Origin: Bacteroidales bacterium | GTDB lineage: Bacteria > Bacteroidota > Bacteroidia > Bacteroidales > P3 | Length of the DNA stretch: 46,438 bases | Reading direction: 5' to 3' | Assembly: GCA_031260565.1 (NCBI GenBank) | Contig: JAISLH010000025.1 | Coordinates: 1-46,438 of the forward strand | Shown: positions 25,075 through 35,200 of the stretch, one piece after another | Layout of the letters: each line of letters starts with the position of its first letter | How positions within the stretch are numbered: position 1 is the first letter of the stretch | Program-made: the position numbers and the translations under genes | The notes under the pieces: generated by a model | What the model saw: the letters and a program-made list of their open reading frames with translations, nothing else | What the model was told of the DNA's origin: nothing | The model's database searches: none

Positions 25075-25097
25075 AGTCTTTTTTTCCAAATGACAAA

Positions 25098-27317
25098 CTA
25101 ATCAGAGAAAAATTTATTTTCTTTTTTCCATTTCTCATAATTTTTGTTGTACGATTTGTTAAAAGATTTGAACCAGCTATCCCCTTGATATAAGTCGCTA
25201 ACTCGGTGATACTGTTCTATTTTCTCAGCGTTCTTCAAATTGTCTAACGCCATCATTTCACCCAATTTTTGTTGTATGTCTTTTGTATGCTTAGTCTTGT
25301 AACCAAAGTCTTTCAACGCCCCGACAAGTGAAAGAGATACCTCAAATTTTCTGTATTTCATCAGATATTCTATTGACTTTATCACCAATTTGTCGTCTCC
25401 CCACGAATGGAGTATTGACCTCAGCGGCTCGTGTTTTACCCTCATTTCCACCAAATAGTTATCTATATAAAACTGCTCAAGACCTGCATAACCAAAGATA
25501 AACTTCATCGTATCCTTTTCCTCATCCAGCACATCCATAACCTTCTCCCGCAAATCCACATACTCCAATGGCTTTTCTATCTGCCGCTTCAAGGCTCGTA
25601 TTCTGGTCTTATCCAAGCGGCATTGTGAAGAACCCTTTATCTGCATAGCCTTTTCAATGTTCTGATTGGCGGCATAGAAGTCGTTTTTGTTGATACAATT
25701 CAAAGTATTATTGACATAAACATCTATCTCCTCCTGTTTCTTGTCGCAGACTTTTCTATCCAAGGCAAGCAAATAAGAATTCATAATCCTCTTCACTTCA
25801 AAGTCATCACCCATCTTATAAGTTGCGATAAGGTCTTGCGTAACGGCAACAAGGCTATCGGCTTTCGGTATATCACCCTGAAAGATTGCGTACTCGGCAG
25901 CAGACATTCGCCTTGCCGTTATTTCTCTTATGGCAGCCAAGTACATCTTTTCCACCTCCTTTTTTTCTTTGTCTATTCTGGCTAAGCGATTTGCGGACTC
26001 CAAGACCTCCAATGCTTTCTCATAATTATTAACTGTGATAAAGGAACGAACTTCGAAAAACTTATCATCTAATTCCTTGCTCAGGCTTTGCGTCTTTGTC
26101 TGCTCTACTGCAACACTCTTTTTCGGCAGTTTGTTGTTTGACGTTGCTATGTAATCCTTTTCCACACTTGAAACCGAAGTTTGGCTGTCGGAAAGCGTGT
26201 CATTAACATATTGAGCGTAAGTATCGCTGTAACCAACGCTTGGAGTATTGTCCTCAATGGAGTCAAGACGGCTGTCGGTCAAAGAAGTAGTGCCTTCAAT
26301 GGCTGCAATATCTTTCAAAGTCTTTGTTTCAACGCTGCCACCCACCATTTCAGCCAACGCTTTCGCCTTTTTAAGAACATCAATCCTTGCTTCATACTGC
26401 GTAGCGTTTGTAAGGCGTTTGGCATCCTTTATATAAGAGCCGATGATTGACTGAGCCATTTGGTCAAAGTCCCGTGTCGCTTTTATATCTTCCTGATTGC
26501 GGTTCAGATAGTCAAAAGTTGAGGCAATGAAATCAGCAGCTATATCCGTCTTCCCCATATCCAATGCTCTCTTTGTAACACTCAGATGATCGTTATAAAC
26601 ACCTGTCTTGCACTTCTCAATATTTGCCGTTATCATCTCTTCATTGCACACGCCATATTTATCTTTTGGGCAAACGTTGCGAAGTTGTGCCAGCATATCT
26701 TGGGCATCTGCAAATTTACCCTCTTTCATCATCGCCAGCGATTGAACCATCGTCTTATTGTAAGCAAAAGACAGCAAACTCATACAAACAACTCTCTCAT
26801 CCTCACTTGGTTTCATCGTCTCCAAAACGGAATATAAAATATTGATAGCCTGCTCTGCATTATTGGAATCAAGTTTCAGGTTAGCAATCTGGTAATTCGC
26901 CATCACATTATGAGCATTCTCGTCAATAGCCTTTTGAAACAGCTGAGCGGCTTCCTGATTTTTGTTGTTATACAGAGCATTTATGCCCTTAGTATAAAAC
27001 CTTTGGCTCAGGTTTTGCTCAATAAAATTTATGATTTCTTTATTCTGCTGAGCCAAAGTCTTCAAACAGAGCCATTTTGTAGCAATTTGAGCATTGTCTT
27101 TGTAGAGTTTATACTTTTCAAGGGTCGTTTCAGCCTGTTGAATCTGAACACCATAGACGTGAATCAGCGAAAGGTTATCGGTGTTTTGGGCTGATATTTC
27201 CTTAATACTTCTGTCCAACGCCGTAGTTATAGATTTCACTTCAACATCCGAAAGTATCTGAGCCTCACAATGCCACAAAGGCAGCAGGCAAACGAAGAAA
27301 CAAATTTTCTTTATCAT
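25098..27317 (-). CDS. exported helical-repeat (TPR-like) protein
   Basis: The 739-residue product has a signal peptide (MIKKICFFVCLLPLWHCEAQ) and is otherwise almost wholly helical. TPR-like segments are visible near 110-200 (ALYNNKNQEAAQLFQKAIDENAHNVMANYQIANLKL) and again near 420-520 (NYEKALEVLESANRLARIDKEKKEVEKMYLAAI). A polar serine/threonine-rich region at about 360-410 separates the halves. Such proteins often act as periplasmic scaffolds in Bacteroidetes, but I cannot name a partner. It is a single gene with its own promoter. Confidence 0.78.
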   Translation of the reverse strand: MIKKICFFVCLLPLWHCEAQILSDVEVKSITTALDRSIKEISAQNTDNLSLIHVYGVQIQQAETTLEKYKLYKDNAQIATKWLCLKTLAQQNKEIINFIEQNLSQRFYTKGINALYNNKNQEAAQLFQKAIDENAHNVMANYQIANLKLDSNNAEQAINILYSVLETMKPSEDERVVCMSLLSFAYNKTMVQSLAMMKEGKFADAQDMLAQLRNVCPKDKYGVCNEEMITANIEKCKTGVYNDHLSVTKRALDMGKTDIAADFIASTFDYLNRNQEDIKATRDFDQMAQSIIGSYIKDAKRLTNATQYEARIDVLKKAKALAEMVGGSVETKTLKDIAAIEGTTSLTDSRLDSIEDNTPSVGYSDTYAQYVNDTLSDSQTSVSSVEKDYIATSNNKLPKKSVAVEQTKTQSLSKELDDKFFEVRSFITVNNYEKALEVLESANRLARIDKEKKEVEKMYLAAIREITARRMSAAEYAIFQGDIPKADSLVAVTQDLIATYKMGDDFEVKRIMNSYLLALDRKVCDKKQEEIDVYVNNTLNCINKNDFYAANQNIEKAMQIKGSSQCRLDKTRIRALKRQIEKPLEYVDLREKVMDVLDEEKDTMKFIFGYAGLEQFYIDNYLVEMRVKHEPLRSILHSWGDDKLVIKSIEYLMKYRKFEVSLSLVGALKDFGYKTKHTKDIQQKLGEMMALDNLKNAEKIEQYHRVSDLYQGDSWFKSFNKSYNKNYEKWKKENKFFSD

Positions 27318-27347
27318 ATTTCAACTTTCTATTATCAAAAAACAGGG

Positions 27348-27355
27348 CAAAAGTA
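27348..27355 (-). promoter_or_regulatory. promoter of the TPR-like gene
   Basis: The minus strand reads TACTTTTG, an exact -7 box, 31 bases upstream of the start codon. Confidence 0.6.
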
Positions 27356-27433
27356 CTAAATTTTATCAAAACGCAATGCCGTATTGTTTTAACGCAACCT
27401 TACTTTGTTTTATTGTACCTTTGTTATAATCTT

Positions 27434-27700
27434 TCCAAATGCTGTTTCCGAGTTCTGTTATCAAGGAATAAGTTACGGAAACAGCGTTTTATTTTGCGGA
27501 AACAGTGTTTTAATTTCTGGAAACGCTGTTTCATTTTCATAAGATGTACATCAAAAATAAATAAGATGTACATCTAAATAAAATAAGATGTACGTCTAAG
27601 AAAAATAAGATGTACATCTAAATAATTTAAGATGTACATCAAAATAATTTAAAACGCTGTTTCCGCAAAATGAAACAGTGTTTGCGAAAGTTATTACAGC
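27434..27700. repeat. phased palindrome array, second GATGTACATC locus
   Basis: GATGTACATC (one copy GATGTACGTC) starts at 27543, 27565, 27587, 27609 and 27631, five copies exactly 22 bases apart, as at 10343-10431. It is flanked on the left by GGAAACAGCGTTTT and GGAAACGCTGTTTC words and on the right by AAAACGCTGTTTCCG and related words, so the block is again mirror-like. The flanking word here is AAACGCTGTTTC rather than AAACGCC. It fills most of the 480-base gap 27318-27797. Confidence 0.92.
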
Positions 27701-27760
27701 GTTTGGATAAACTAAAACAAAGGAAGCGGGAAGCGAAATCTCATTTCGGCGATTTTTTTG

Positions 27761-27768
27761 TACCTTTG
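27761..27768 (+). promoter_or_regulatory. promoter of the truncated methyltransferase gene
   Basis: TACCTTTG is an exact -7 box preceded by a T-run, 29 bases before the ATG at 27798. Confidence 0.6.
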
Positions 27769-27797
27769 CCAGCGGTAAAGTAAAGAGTTAGAAATTT

Positions 27798-28166
27798 ATG
27801 TCTTGGTTTCAATTTAATAATCGGCTGAAATACAATCGTAAAGCGAAGAACGAACACTCGCTTCACTCACCTTTTATGTTTGAAACTTACCTCCAGTGCA
27901 TCAAAGGAAGGAAGGATGAAGATATAATAAAAGAATTGGCTAAGCAATTTGATGTTAGGGAATTGCAAAACGAAGACTTATGCCCGCCAAACGAAAGAGC
28001 AACGATTTATTATCTGAAAGGAATTTATCAAAATGAAGACAGCCTCAAGCGTTGGGAAGAGTTGCGAAAACGAACCGATATTTCGCTCGATTTAAACCTC
28101 TATTCGCTTGGGTTAATTGTTGTCAGGACGGGACTTAAACGCCAGTCCTATATTCTCAAACGATAG
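27798..28166 (+). CDS. methyltransferase-derived protein lacking the catalytic core
   Basis: This 122-residue protein begins like a Bacteroidetes class I SAM methyltransferase family (RLKYNRKAKNEHSLHSPFMFETYLQCI) and ends like the same family (GIYQNEDSLKRWEELRKRTDISLDLNLYSLGLIVVRTGL...). Family members are about twice as long. The missing middle would contain the glycine-rich SAM-binding loop and the rest of the Rossmann fold, and no GxGxG motif is present. The frame is intact with a good promoter, so it may be expressed as a small protein, or it may be a recent in-frame deletion on its way to loss. The gene ends 1 base from the convergent lptC stop. The family assignment rests on memory of conserved ends. 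Confidence 0.65.
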   Translation: MSWFQFNNRLKYNRKAKNEHSLHSPFMFETYLQCIKGRKDEDIIKELAKQFDVRELQNEDLCPPNERATIYYLKGIYQNEDSLKRWEELRKRTDISLDLNLYSLGLIVVRTGLKRQSYILKR

Positions 28167-28167
28167 G

Positions 28168-28740
28168 CTATTCCTCTACAATCTGGTTTCCGTGCGGGCG
28201 AACAATGGTTACGCTGTCCATTGCTTCGTTTGCTTCCAATCCTTCGCCGTAATCTGTGCCTGTTTTACTCTGTCGGCGGACTGGTTTTTGGGTGTAGATG
28301 CGTTGGCTTTGCTTTTGCCATATCAGGTCTTCGCAGTAGATTGTGTCTTCACTCTTATAATTGACTATTCGCACATTTTGCCGCAACAGAAAGTCATTTG
28401 AAGGTTTTTGTTGAAGGGCATAATCGGCTGTAATAACGGATTTGACGCTCATATCTTTGTTAAAGAATATCGCTTTTGCTCCCTGCGGAAATTCCATCTT
28501 TGCACTGTCGCCTTCAAAGTTGTGTATCAGCGGTGCAAAGATTTCAATATTCACCTCAGCATTTGAAGAGCGGTAGATATGTGCCTGTTTGATGATGTTG
28601 GTTGGCTTGTCGGCAGGGGCTTTTTCACCGCTTGGGGTCAGCCCGTTGTCGCAAGAACAGAGCAATACAACAAAACAGGAGAGCATTATCACAAAGCGTG
28701 ATGATACTCTCCTGTTCTGTGTGATTGTAATAAAATTCAC
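28168..28740 (-). CDS. lptC: LPS export protein LptC (lipoprotein form)
   Basis: LptC joins the inner-membrane LptBFG transporter to the LptA bridge for lipopolysaccharide export. The 190-residue product starts with a hydrophobic segment and a lipobox ending at C30 (LCSC), as usual in Bacteroidetes. The LptC-like region includes MEFPQGAKAIFFNKDMSVKS, ITADYAL, NVRIVNYKSEDTIYCEDLIW and IYTQKPVRR. An internal start at M19 would still keep the lipobox. It is the last gene of a five-gene minus-strand operon, 5 bases after the TPR gene. Confidence 0.87.
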   Translation of the reverse strand: MNFITITQNRRVSSRFVIMLSCFVVLLCSCDNGLTPSGEKAPADKPTNIIKQAHIYRSSNAEVNIEIFAPLIHNFEGDSAKMEFPQGAKAIFFNKDMSVKSVITADYALQQKPSNDFLLRQNVRIVNYKSEDTIYCEDLIWQKQSQRIYTQKPVRRQSKTGTDYGEGLEANEAMDSVTIVRPHGNQIVEE

Positions 28741-28745
28741 TTTGA

Positions 28746-30110
28746 CTATCTGCCTCTTATGGTTGTCGTTCTGCCTATCCAGCAGCCAACAGAGAAAGAA
28801 TTGCCTTCGGTTAAACCAACAAAGAATATGTCCTTCTTTGCAGGGAATTGGCTATAAGCAGAGTTCATTACTTTTTGAGCTTCGTCTGCTAATTCGGGAT
28901 AGTTGTTTTTGATTCTTGAAGCCTCATCGTAAGCAACCCATGCAGCACCTCTGATTTTTCCTTCGTGAGAAGCACAGGATACAACGCTGGATAAGTATAG
29001 TTTTGCAACGAAAAGAGCTGCTTTTCCTTCGGAAGTCTTGTCCAATTCGCCCCATTTGTTAGCGGCAGTTCTTGCATTAGCGTATTGATTTGCCCCTTCG
29101 TAAGCACGAGCCAATGCCTGAGCGGCACGAGACCTGCTGATGTTGTCCTTATATGAGCCCAATGCTTCTTCTAAGAACTTTGCTGCTTCGCTGAACTTCT
29201 TTTCGCCGATGAGCATAACCCCCATCATATAAGCGGTCTTTGCAGACGGGTCAATTTGGTGAAGACTCTTTGTAGCGGCAAAGAACAATGGGCTTTCGGT
29301 GCAGCCCTTACGTTCAAGCGTTGTGGTGATTTTCCTTAATAAGTTTAAGTCTTGAGGATTTGCATCATACTTTGACTGGTATATTGGCAAAATCCTTTCG
29401 CATGAAGCATAAGGTTCAATGTAGTTTTCGCACATTGTAGCGTAGGATTGTATTTCCTCTTTGGTTCTTTGCAGTGTTACAGTGTTTTTCTTTGCGGCTT
29501 CGGTCTGCTCTATCTCTTGCTCAATACTGATGAGAGCATTGTCTATTAGCTCGGAAGCGTAATCATAGACGTCAAAAAGCAAAGAAAGATTTTCTACATC
29601 GCCAGTGCTTTTGATGTAATGTAAGGTTGATTGCAGGTATAATGGTGCATACCTTGCGTCTAAGGTTGCTCCGTCTTTTTCTGCGGCTTGTTTGTAGAGA
29701 TTGTATATCTCTGCCTCCTTCTCAGGGTAAAAGTCGGAAATGTCTCTTGCCTTTTGAGCAATATTGTTAGCCTCATCTCCGAAATATGTTGAGCGTTGGT
29801 CGGATAATGTAAGCAACTCTCCGATGTATCTTTCTTTGTCGGCAGGCGTCTTTGCTTGGTCAATCATTGCTTTAAGGATAGTGCGTCCTTTGATGTAATC
29901 ATTGATATGACGAGCAGGGCAAACCTTCATCATATTTGACCAAGTTTCATAACTTTCTACGTAACTATTTTGCTTATACAACTCATTATAGATAGAGTAG
30001 TTCATAATGCAATCAATACTGTCTTGAGGTGTGTCTCCATATTTTTGAGCAAACCCGATGTTTGTAGCTAAAGCTACAATCGCAACTAATGAATATAATT
30101 TCTTCTTCAT
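28746..30110 (-). CDS. exported TPR protein of the coaX-lptC operon
   Basis: The 454-residue product has a signal peptide (MKKKLYSLVAIVALATNIGFAQ) and is mostly helical, with TPR-like stretches such as YNELYKQNSYVESYETWSNMMKVCP near the start and AYMMGVMLIGEKKFSEAAKFLEEALGSY near 295-325. The gene order coaX, outer-membrane protein, TPR protein, lptC is one I recall from other Bacteroidetes, which suggests a role in envelope assembly, though no activity is known. Confidence 0.85.
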   Translation of the reverse strand: MKKKLYSLVAIVALATNIGFAQKYGDTPQDSIDCIMNYSIYNELYKQNSYVESYETWSNMMKVCPARHINDYIKGRTILKAMIDQAKTPADKERYIGELLTLSDQRSTYFGDEANNIAQKARDISDFYPEKEAEIYNLYKQAAEKDGATLDARYAPLYLQSTLHYIKSTGDVENLSLLFDVYDYASELIDNALISIEQEIEQTEAAKKNTVTLQRTKEEIQSYATMCENYIEPYASCERILPIYQSKYDANPQDLNLLRKITTTLERKGCTESPLFFAATKSLHQIDPSAKTAYMMGVMLIGEKKFSEAAKFLEEALGSYKDNISRSRAAQALARAYEGANQYANARTAANKWGELDKTSEGKAALFVAKLYLSSVVSCASHEGKIRGAAWVAYDEASRIKNNYPELADEAQKVMNSAYSQFPAKKDIFFVGLTEGNSFSVGCWIGRTTTIRGR

Positions 30111-30131
30111 TTTACTTAATATATTTTTATG

Positions 30132-31517
30132 TTATTGATATTTTCTTTTGAAAAACCATCTGTCCTTAGCAGATAACGAAAAGCCTATACGGAAAAAGTT
30201 TTCCCTTATTAGACTGTTGTCTATCGTGCCTCTTTTGCCATATTCAAAGGATAGATTGATAAGTGTTGTTGATTTTTTGACAGGTAATCCGAAACCTACG
30301 GCAACGCTATACTGACTTAATCTTGTGCCTTGTGAGCTTATATATGGTCTGCCGTTTATGTCATTGTCAAAGCATAGAGAGCCATTATCGTAATTCAGTC
30401 CCAAGCGATAGGTCATTTGTTTGATGTAACTGCCATAAACGTCAGGTGTAAATTCTCCTCCCACGCCTATATTCCAACTATCTTGTAAAGGATCATTGTA
30501 GCCGTCCGTTTGAAGTCTGAATTCAGACCATTGAGTAAATTGAGCGTCTGCTCCAATGAAAAACTTTTGAGGCTTTTCGTATGATAGACCAAAGCCAAAA
30601 GATGTAGGAAATTTTATCTTGCCATTGTAAGAAGAGTCAATGACCATATCCTTGTGAGTTTCTAAGCCGTTGTTAGAAATAAAGGTATAACGTTGCCTAA
30701 TGTTCTTTGTCTTCAAAGTAAGAGGTAGAACATAAGAACCGCCAATGCCTACTTTGCTTCCATTGTTCAGGGTATGGAAATATTGGAAGCCAAGATTGAT
30801 ATTAAAGTTTTGAATATTGTATCTAATTTCATCTCTGCAATTAAAAAGAGTGGAATCAACGGAATAGCGAGGATGATCAGGGTCGGAAGAACGGAATAAA
30901 GTATCGGTATTATCGTAAAAAATTATAGCAGAACTTTTATAGTAACTACCAAACATATACTCAACATTAGCCCCTAAGGCAAATTTATCATTTGTTTTGT
31001 CCCAATTATAAGATAGCCCGACTATAGCCTTATTCAAGCCTCCTGTTCCATTATATCTGTTTCTATAAAAGGTAGTATCGGTTACCTGTACTATTTCCGA
31101 AGTTTCGTAATTTATATCCGACAAAGGCAACAAGCTAATAGCCATTTTCAAATGCTTGTTTATAGGAAACGCCATTGAGATATGCGACAACGCACCACTC
31201 ATACCGCTTGACTTAGCCGTAGAGGACGTAAAGGATAAGAAATCGGCGTGAAAGCCGACATCAAAGACAAAACTCATTGTGTCAATACCGCTAAGTGCAG
31301 CAGGGTTTTTAAGATTTACCATATTGTTACGAGAAAAAGCATAGCCAACTCCACCGATAGATGATTTAACCGCATCGGAAAATATGTTGGTACTTCCTAT
31401 CCCATAACGCGAATAAGGTGAGCTGACTGCTGTCTGTGCCGTTGCCGATTGCCATAAGCTACTCGCCACAAGCATTATTGCTAATAATATTCTAATTGTT
31501 AGTTTTTGCATTTTCAT
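30132..31517 (-). CDS. outer-membrane beta-barrel protein (coaX-linked family)
   Basis: The 461-residue product has a signal peptide (KLTIRILLAIMLVASSLWQSATAQ) and then the stretch SPYSRYGIGSTN ... GGVGYAFSRNNMVNLKNPAALSG. This NPA-type opening resembles the FadL-like barrel proteins of Bacteroidetes. Alternating strands continue to the C-terminus, which ends in FFRIGFSLSAKDRWFFKRKYQ. The start overlaps the coaX gene by 26 bases if the first ATG is used (31517); a second ATG two codons in shortens the overlap. Substrate unknown. Confidence 0.85.
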   Translation of the reverse strand: MKMQKLTIRILLAIMLVASSLWQSATAQTAVSSPYSRYGIGSTNIFSDAVKSSIGGVGYAFSRNNMVNLKNPAALSGIDTMSFVFDVGFHADFLSFTSSTAKSSGMSGALSHISMAFPINKHLKMAISLLPLSDINYETSEIVQVTDTTFYRNRYNGTGGLNKAIVGLSYNWDKTNDKFALGANVEYMFGSYYKSSAIIFYDNTDTLFRSSDPDHPRYSVDSTLFNCRDEIRYNIQNFNINLGFQYFHTLNNGSKVGIGGSYVLPLTLKTKNIRQRYTFISNNGLETHKDMVIDSSYNGKIKFPTSFGFGLSYEKPQKFFIGADAQFTQWSEFRLQTDGYNDPLQDSWNIGVGGEFTPDVYGSYIKQMTYRLGLNYDNGSLCFDNDINGRPYISSQGTRLSQYSVAVGFGLPVKKSTTLINLSFEYGKRGTIDNSLIRENFFRIGFSLSAKDRWFFKRKYQ

Positions 31518-32229
31518 TTAATATATTGTTCAATCCATAAAGGACTAAGTTTGGTTCAACACTATGTTTTATCGTTATATTGCTTGATAAAAATTCCGCA
31601 TCTCCTCCCGTAAGGACAACATTAACCTCTTCAAACATCTGCCTGTATTGTTTTATTATTCCCTTTACCTCTTCCAATGTACCGTTGATAACTCCAGACA
31701 GAATAGAATCTTGAGTTGATGTTCCTAATAAGGAAACGGATTTTATCTCATCTAATAACGGCAAATTTGCTGTAAAATTGTGTAACGCCTGAAATTTCAT
31801 TCTAAAACCGCAAGAAATACTTCCACCACAATACTCACCTGATAAGGTAATAAAGTCAAAGGTAATGCAAGAGCCACAATCCACAATCAACGAATTAGTA
31901 CGAGGGTATAGGCTATAAGCTCCAACCACTGCTGCAAGCCTGTCCTGTCCCAGCGTTTGAGGAGTCTGATAGAATATTTTTATATTTGTGTTCCATTTAT
32001 CACTATCAAGGAAAAGGTAGTTTGCTTTCAAAAATGAAATAATTTCTTCCTTATTGTCATCTTTGGCAACAGAGCAATAAATAGCATTTTTGAGAAGGGG
32101 GTACATAGAATTAAGCCTTTCCAAGTCTTCAACAGAGAGCCGATGGTATTTTTCACAAAAGACAATCTCCGAATCTTTGAAAACGGACACTTTATCCTGT
32201 GTATTTCCTCTGTCTATAACCAAATTCAT
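31492..32229 (-). CDS. coaX: type III pantothenate kinase
   Basis: This enzyme phosphorylates pantothenate, the first step of coenzyme A synthesis. The 245 residues have the ASKHA-fold signatures: phosphate loop D6-x-GNT (IDRGNTQDK), GQDR (94-97) with the catalytic aspartate, and D117-C-G-S-C-I-T. Type III enzymes are not inhibited by CoA. It begins 20 bases after the stop of the large oxidoreductase and overlaps the next gene, so it is mid-operon. Confidence 0.95.
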   Translation of the reverse strand: MNLVIDRGNTQDKVSVFKDSEIVFCEKYHRLSVEDLERLNSMYPLLKNAIYCSVAKDDNKEEIISFLKANYLFLDSDKWNTNIKIFYQTPQTLGQDRLAAVVGAYSLYPRTNSLIVDCGSCITFDFITLSGEYCGGSISCGFRMKFQALHNFTANLPLLDEIKSVSLLGTSTQDSILSGVINGTLEEVKGIIKQYRQMFEEVNVVLTGGDAEFLSSNITIKHSVEPNLVLYGLNNILNENAKTNN

Positions 32230-32249
32230 TTTCTTTCTATGCCCTTTTG

Positions 32250-35200
32250 TTACTTCAAAGCGGATTCAGCTATGCCTTCTCCATGAAGTTTGAGTTTATC
32301 AAAGTAATCAGCGGTTGGCTTTCCTTGCAACTTATCAACATACATCTTGGCAAGGTACTGACTTAACATAAAACCATGACCACGCAAACCAATAAACAAG
32401 CCAAGTTCAGGGTCAATTATGTAACGCGGTTCAGTATAATAACCCGACCAAGAAGCCTGAACGCTGATGTTTTTTAGCTCAGGTATCCATCCTGCAAAGA
32501 TTTCGGAGACTATTTCTAAGAAATCCTGAGTTGCTGTCTTCAATGTCTTCCCTGTTTGTTGTGAGTCAAACAAAGGAGAAGCACATCCGATAATCTGTCC
32601 TGTCTCTCTAAGCTGTTGCCCATAGATAGAAGAAAAGCCTTTATAGTGTCTGCGGTCAATAACCATATCTAACTGATTGTTGTCTTTGCCTATCAGAGGC
32701 AGGCGTTTTGTGATAAAAGCCTGATGTTTGACAGGAAATAAACCCGTTTCTATCCCAAGTTGCTTTGCAAACTTTTCTGCATTAAAGCCTAAGGCATTTA
32801 CGAATACTTCGGTTATATATTCGGTATATTGACTTGCTGTTTTAACAAGGATATGATATTCTTTACCCTGCTTATAGACTTCAACCAATTGAGCATTTTC
32901 AATGTATGAGCCGCCATTTTCAAGACCTATTTTGCGTAAAAGGTCAATGGTTTTGCCCGGTGTTGCCTGCCAGCAGTTATTTGTTATCTGTGCAGCAATA
33001 TAGTTTTTATTTTTTTTATTAAAGTAAGGAGATATTTCCTTTTGGAAATCTTTTGGCTCTACCATATAAGCGTCCGACCACTGCATTGCCTTTTCTAATC
33101 CTTTGTAACTTTCATCGCCATGAGCAAGATTTACATAGCGAATAGGATAATAATCAATATTTGCTTGCTTTTGGAGTTCCTTGAAAAGGTTATGGTTTTG
33201 TTCAGCAATGTCTGCAAGTTCTGGATTGGAGAAAGCAGGTCTGCCGCCAGCAATATTTCTCCAAGAAGCCCCACGGTCAAAGTTTATCATAAGAGGGTTA
33301 AGCCCTGCTTCTGCCATATATCGGAAAAGCGAACTGCCTCCAATACCTCCGCCGGCAATAAAGGATTGTACCTTCTCTATTTTGGTGTTTTTGGCATTGA
33401 AAATAATATTTTTCTCTTTGGTGTCGTACAATTCACCAAACGTTACTTGCACTGACAATGGTGCTCTCGGGGTTGCGTCTCCTACAACTTCAATTCCATA
33501 AGACGCAAGTATCTGCTTGGCTCTTGGAATACATCGTTTGCCTCTGCAATCTCCCATTCCAAGACGTGTAGTATGCTTTAGCTCATCCACCGAAATAGAT
33601 TTGCGTGAGCCGATTTGTGATAATAGTTTATCTATTGATACGTCTTCACAATGGCAAATGAATGTTTTGCTTTCTCCTTCACGCTTTTTCAATGGTGATA
33701 TTTGCAATGGGGTTTGTTGTTTCTCTTTTAAGATGAAGCCTTTTATTGTTATTAACGTCTTTTCATCACAATTACACTCGATAGTTGCAACAGATGTCTT
33801 ATTGGCATTAGCTTTCACTTTTATTATTTTGCCATCACAAATGGTCTTTCCATCGTTATCAACAAGCAAAACGGACGTTTTACCCTCAGTATCGTACTCA
33901 AAAGGCAAAGACACCTGTTTTTTCTTTACATTATAGCCAAAAATAGCGAGACCAGGGCACTGACTGACGCAATCCATGCAGCCAATACATTTCTCATAAT
34001 CAATATGAGGTACATCAGAAGTGGAGTTTTTGGTTATTGCACCATACTTACACGCAAAACGACAAGGATTACACGCAAACCCATAAAGACATTCTGGACG
34101 CACAAAAGGTCTTTTAGCTCTACGTTCATCAGGAGGGCAAAAGGCTTCGTCAAGAATACGCACAGGATGTTGTTGGGAAGAAATATAATCGCTACTAACC
34201 TGCAAATAATCCTCATAATTGTAACGAACGTTAAGTGATTGCAGTATTTCATAAGCACATTGACGACCACGCAAAACAGCACTTGTCCCTTCACCGATAC
34301 GCACTGCATCACCTACTCCATAACAACGTTTTCCAAATATCTCATCTCCTTTTATCAAGAGCTGGTTGTCAGGCATTAGACCCGTGCAAACATTTATCAC
34401 ATCTATACCTTCTATTACCTGTTCCGTGCCTTCAATAGGCTTAAAATTCTCACAATCGGCAACAATAGCTCCTTTTATTCCTGTCCCGTCTTCATTTGGA
34501 ATCGCCTCAAGCAAGAGTTTGGAAGTCAAAACAGGTATTCCCAAACGCCGAACACGATTAGCCTGAACAGGAAATCCCCCTTCACGTGGCATTGCTTCAA
34601 TGATTGCAACAACCGAAGCCCCTGCCTGCATTGCCTGATAAGACGTCAGATAACCAATATTACCAGCTCCAATTGTCAAAATCTTCTTTCCTAACAGCGT
34701 AAGCTCACAATTCATCATCTTTTGTACCACAGCAGCAGTATAAACACCCGGAAGGTCATCGTTTTTGAAACTTGGCATAAACGGCACTGCACCTGTAGCA
34801 ACTACAATATGTGTTGCATCAACATAAAACAATTCCCTACTGACTATATTTTTGACAGCAATGCGTTTGTCTTCAAGAATATCCCAAACAAATGAGTTTA
34901 GAAAAATATCATCGTGGTTTTCACCTGCCAAAATTGCTGCAATATCAAAACCTCTCTCTCCTCCAAAGTGCTTTTCCTTTTCATAGAAAAAGAACTGGTG
35001 CGTCTGCATATTAAATTGTCCGCCAATGCGGTCATTGGAATCAATAACGATGTTTGCCACTCCGTATTGGTTCAACGTCTCTCTTACAGCCAGTCCGGCA
35101 GGACCAGCACCTACTATAACGACTTCGGTCTTAAAAACATTCTCCTGTCGTTGTGAAGTTGTATCATTTGATAACGAAGACGGCTCAAAAAACTTTTGGC

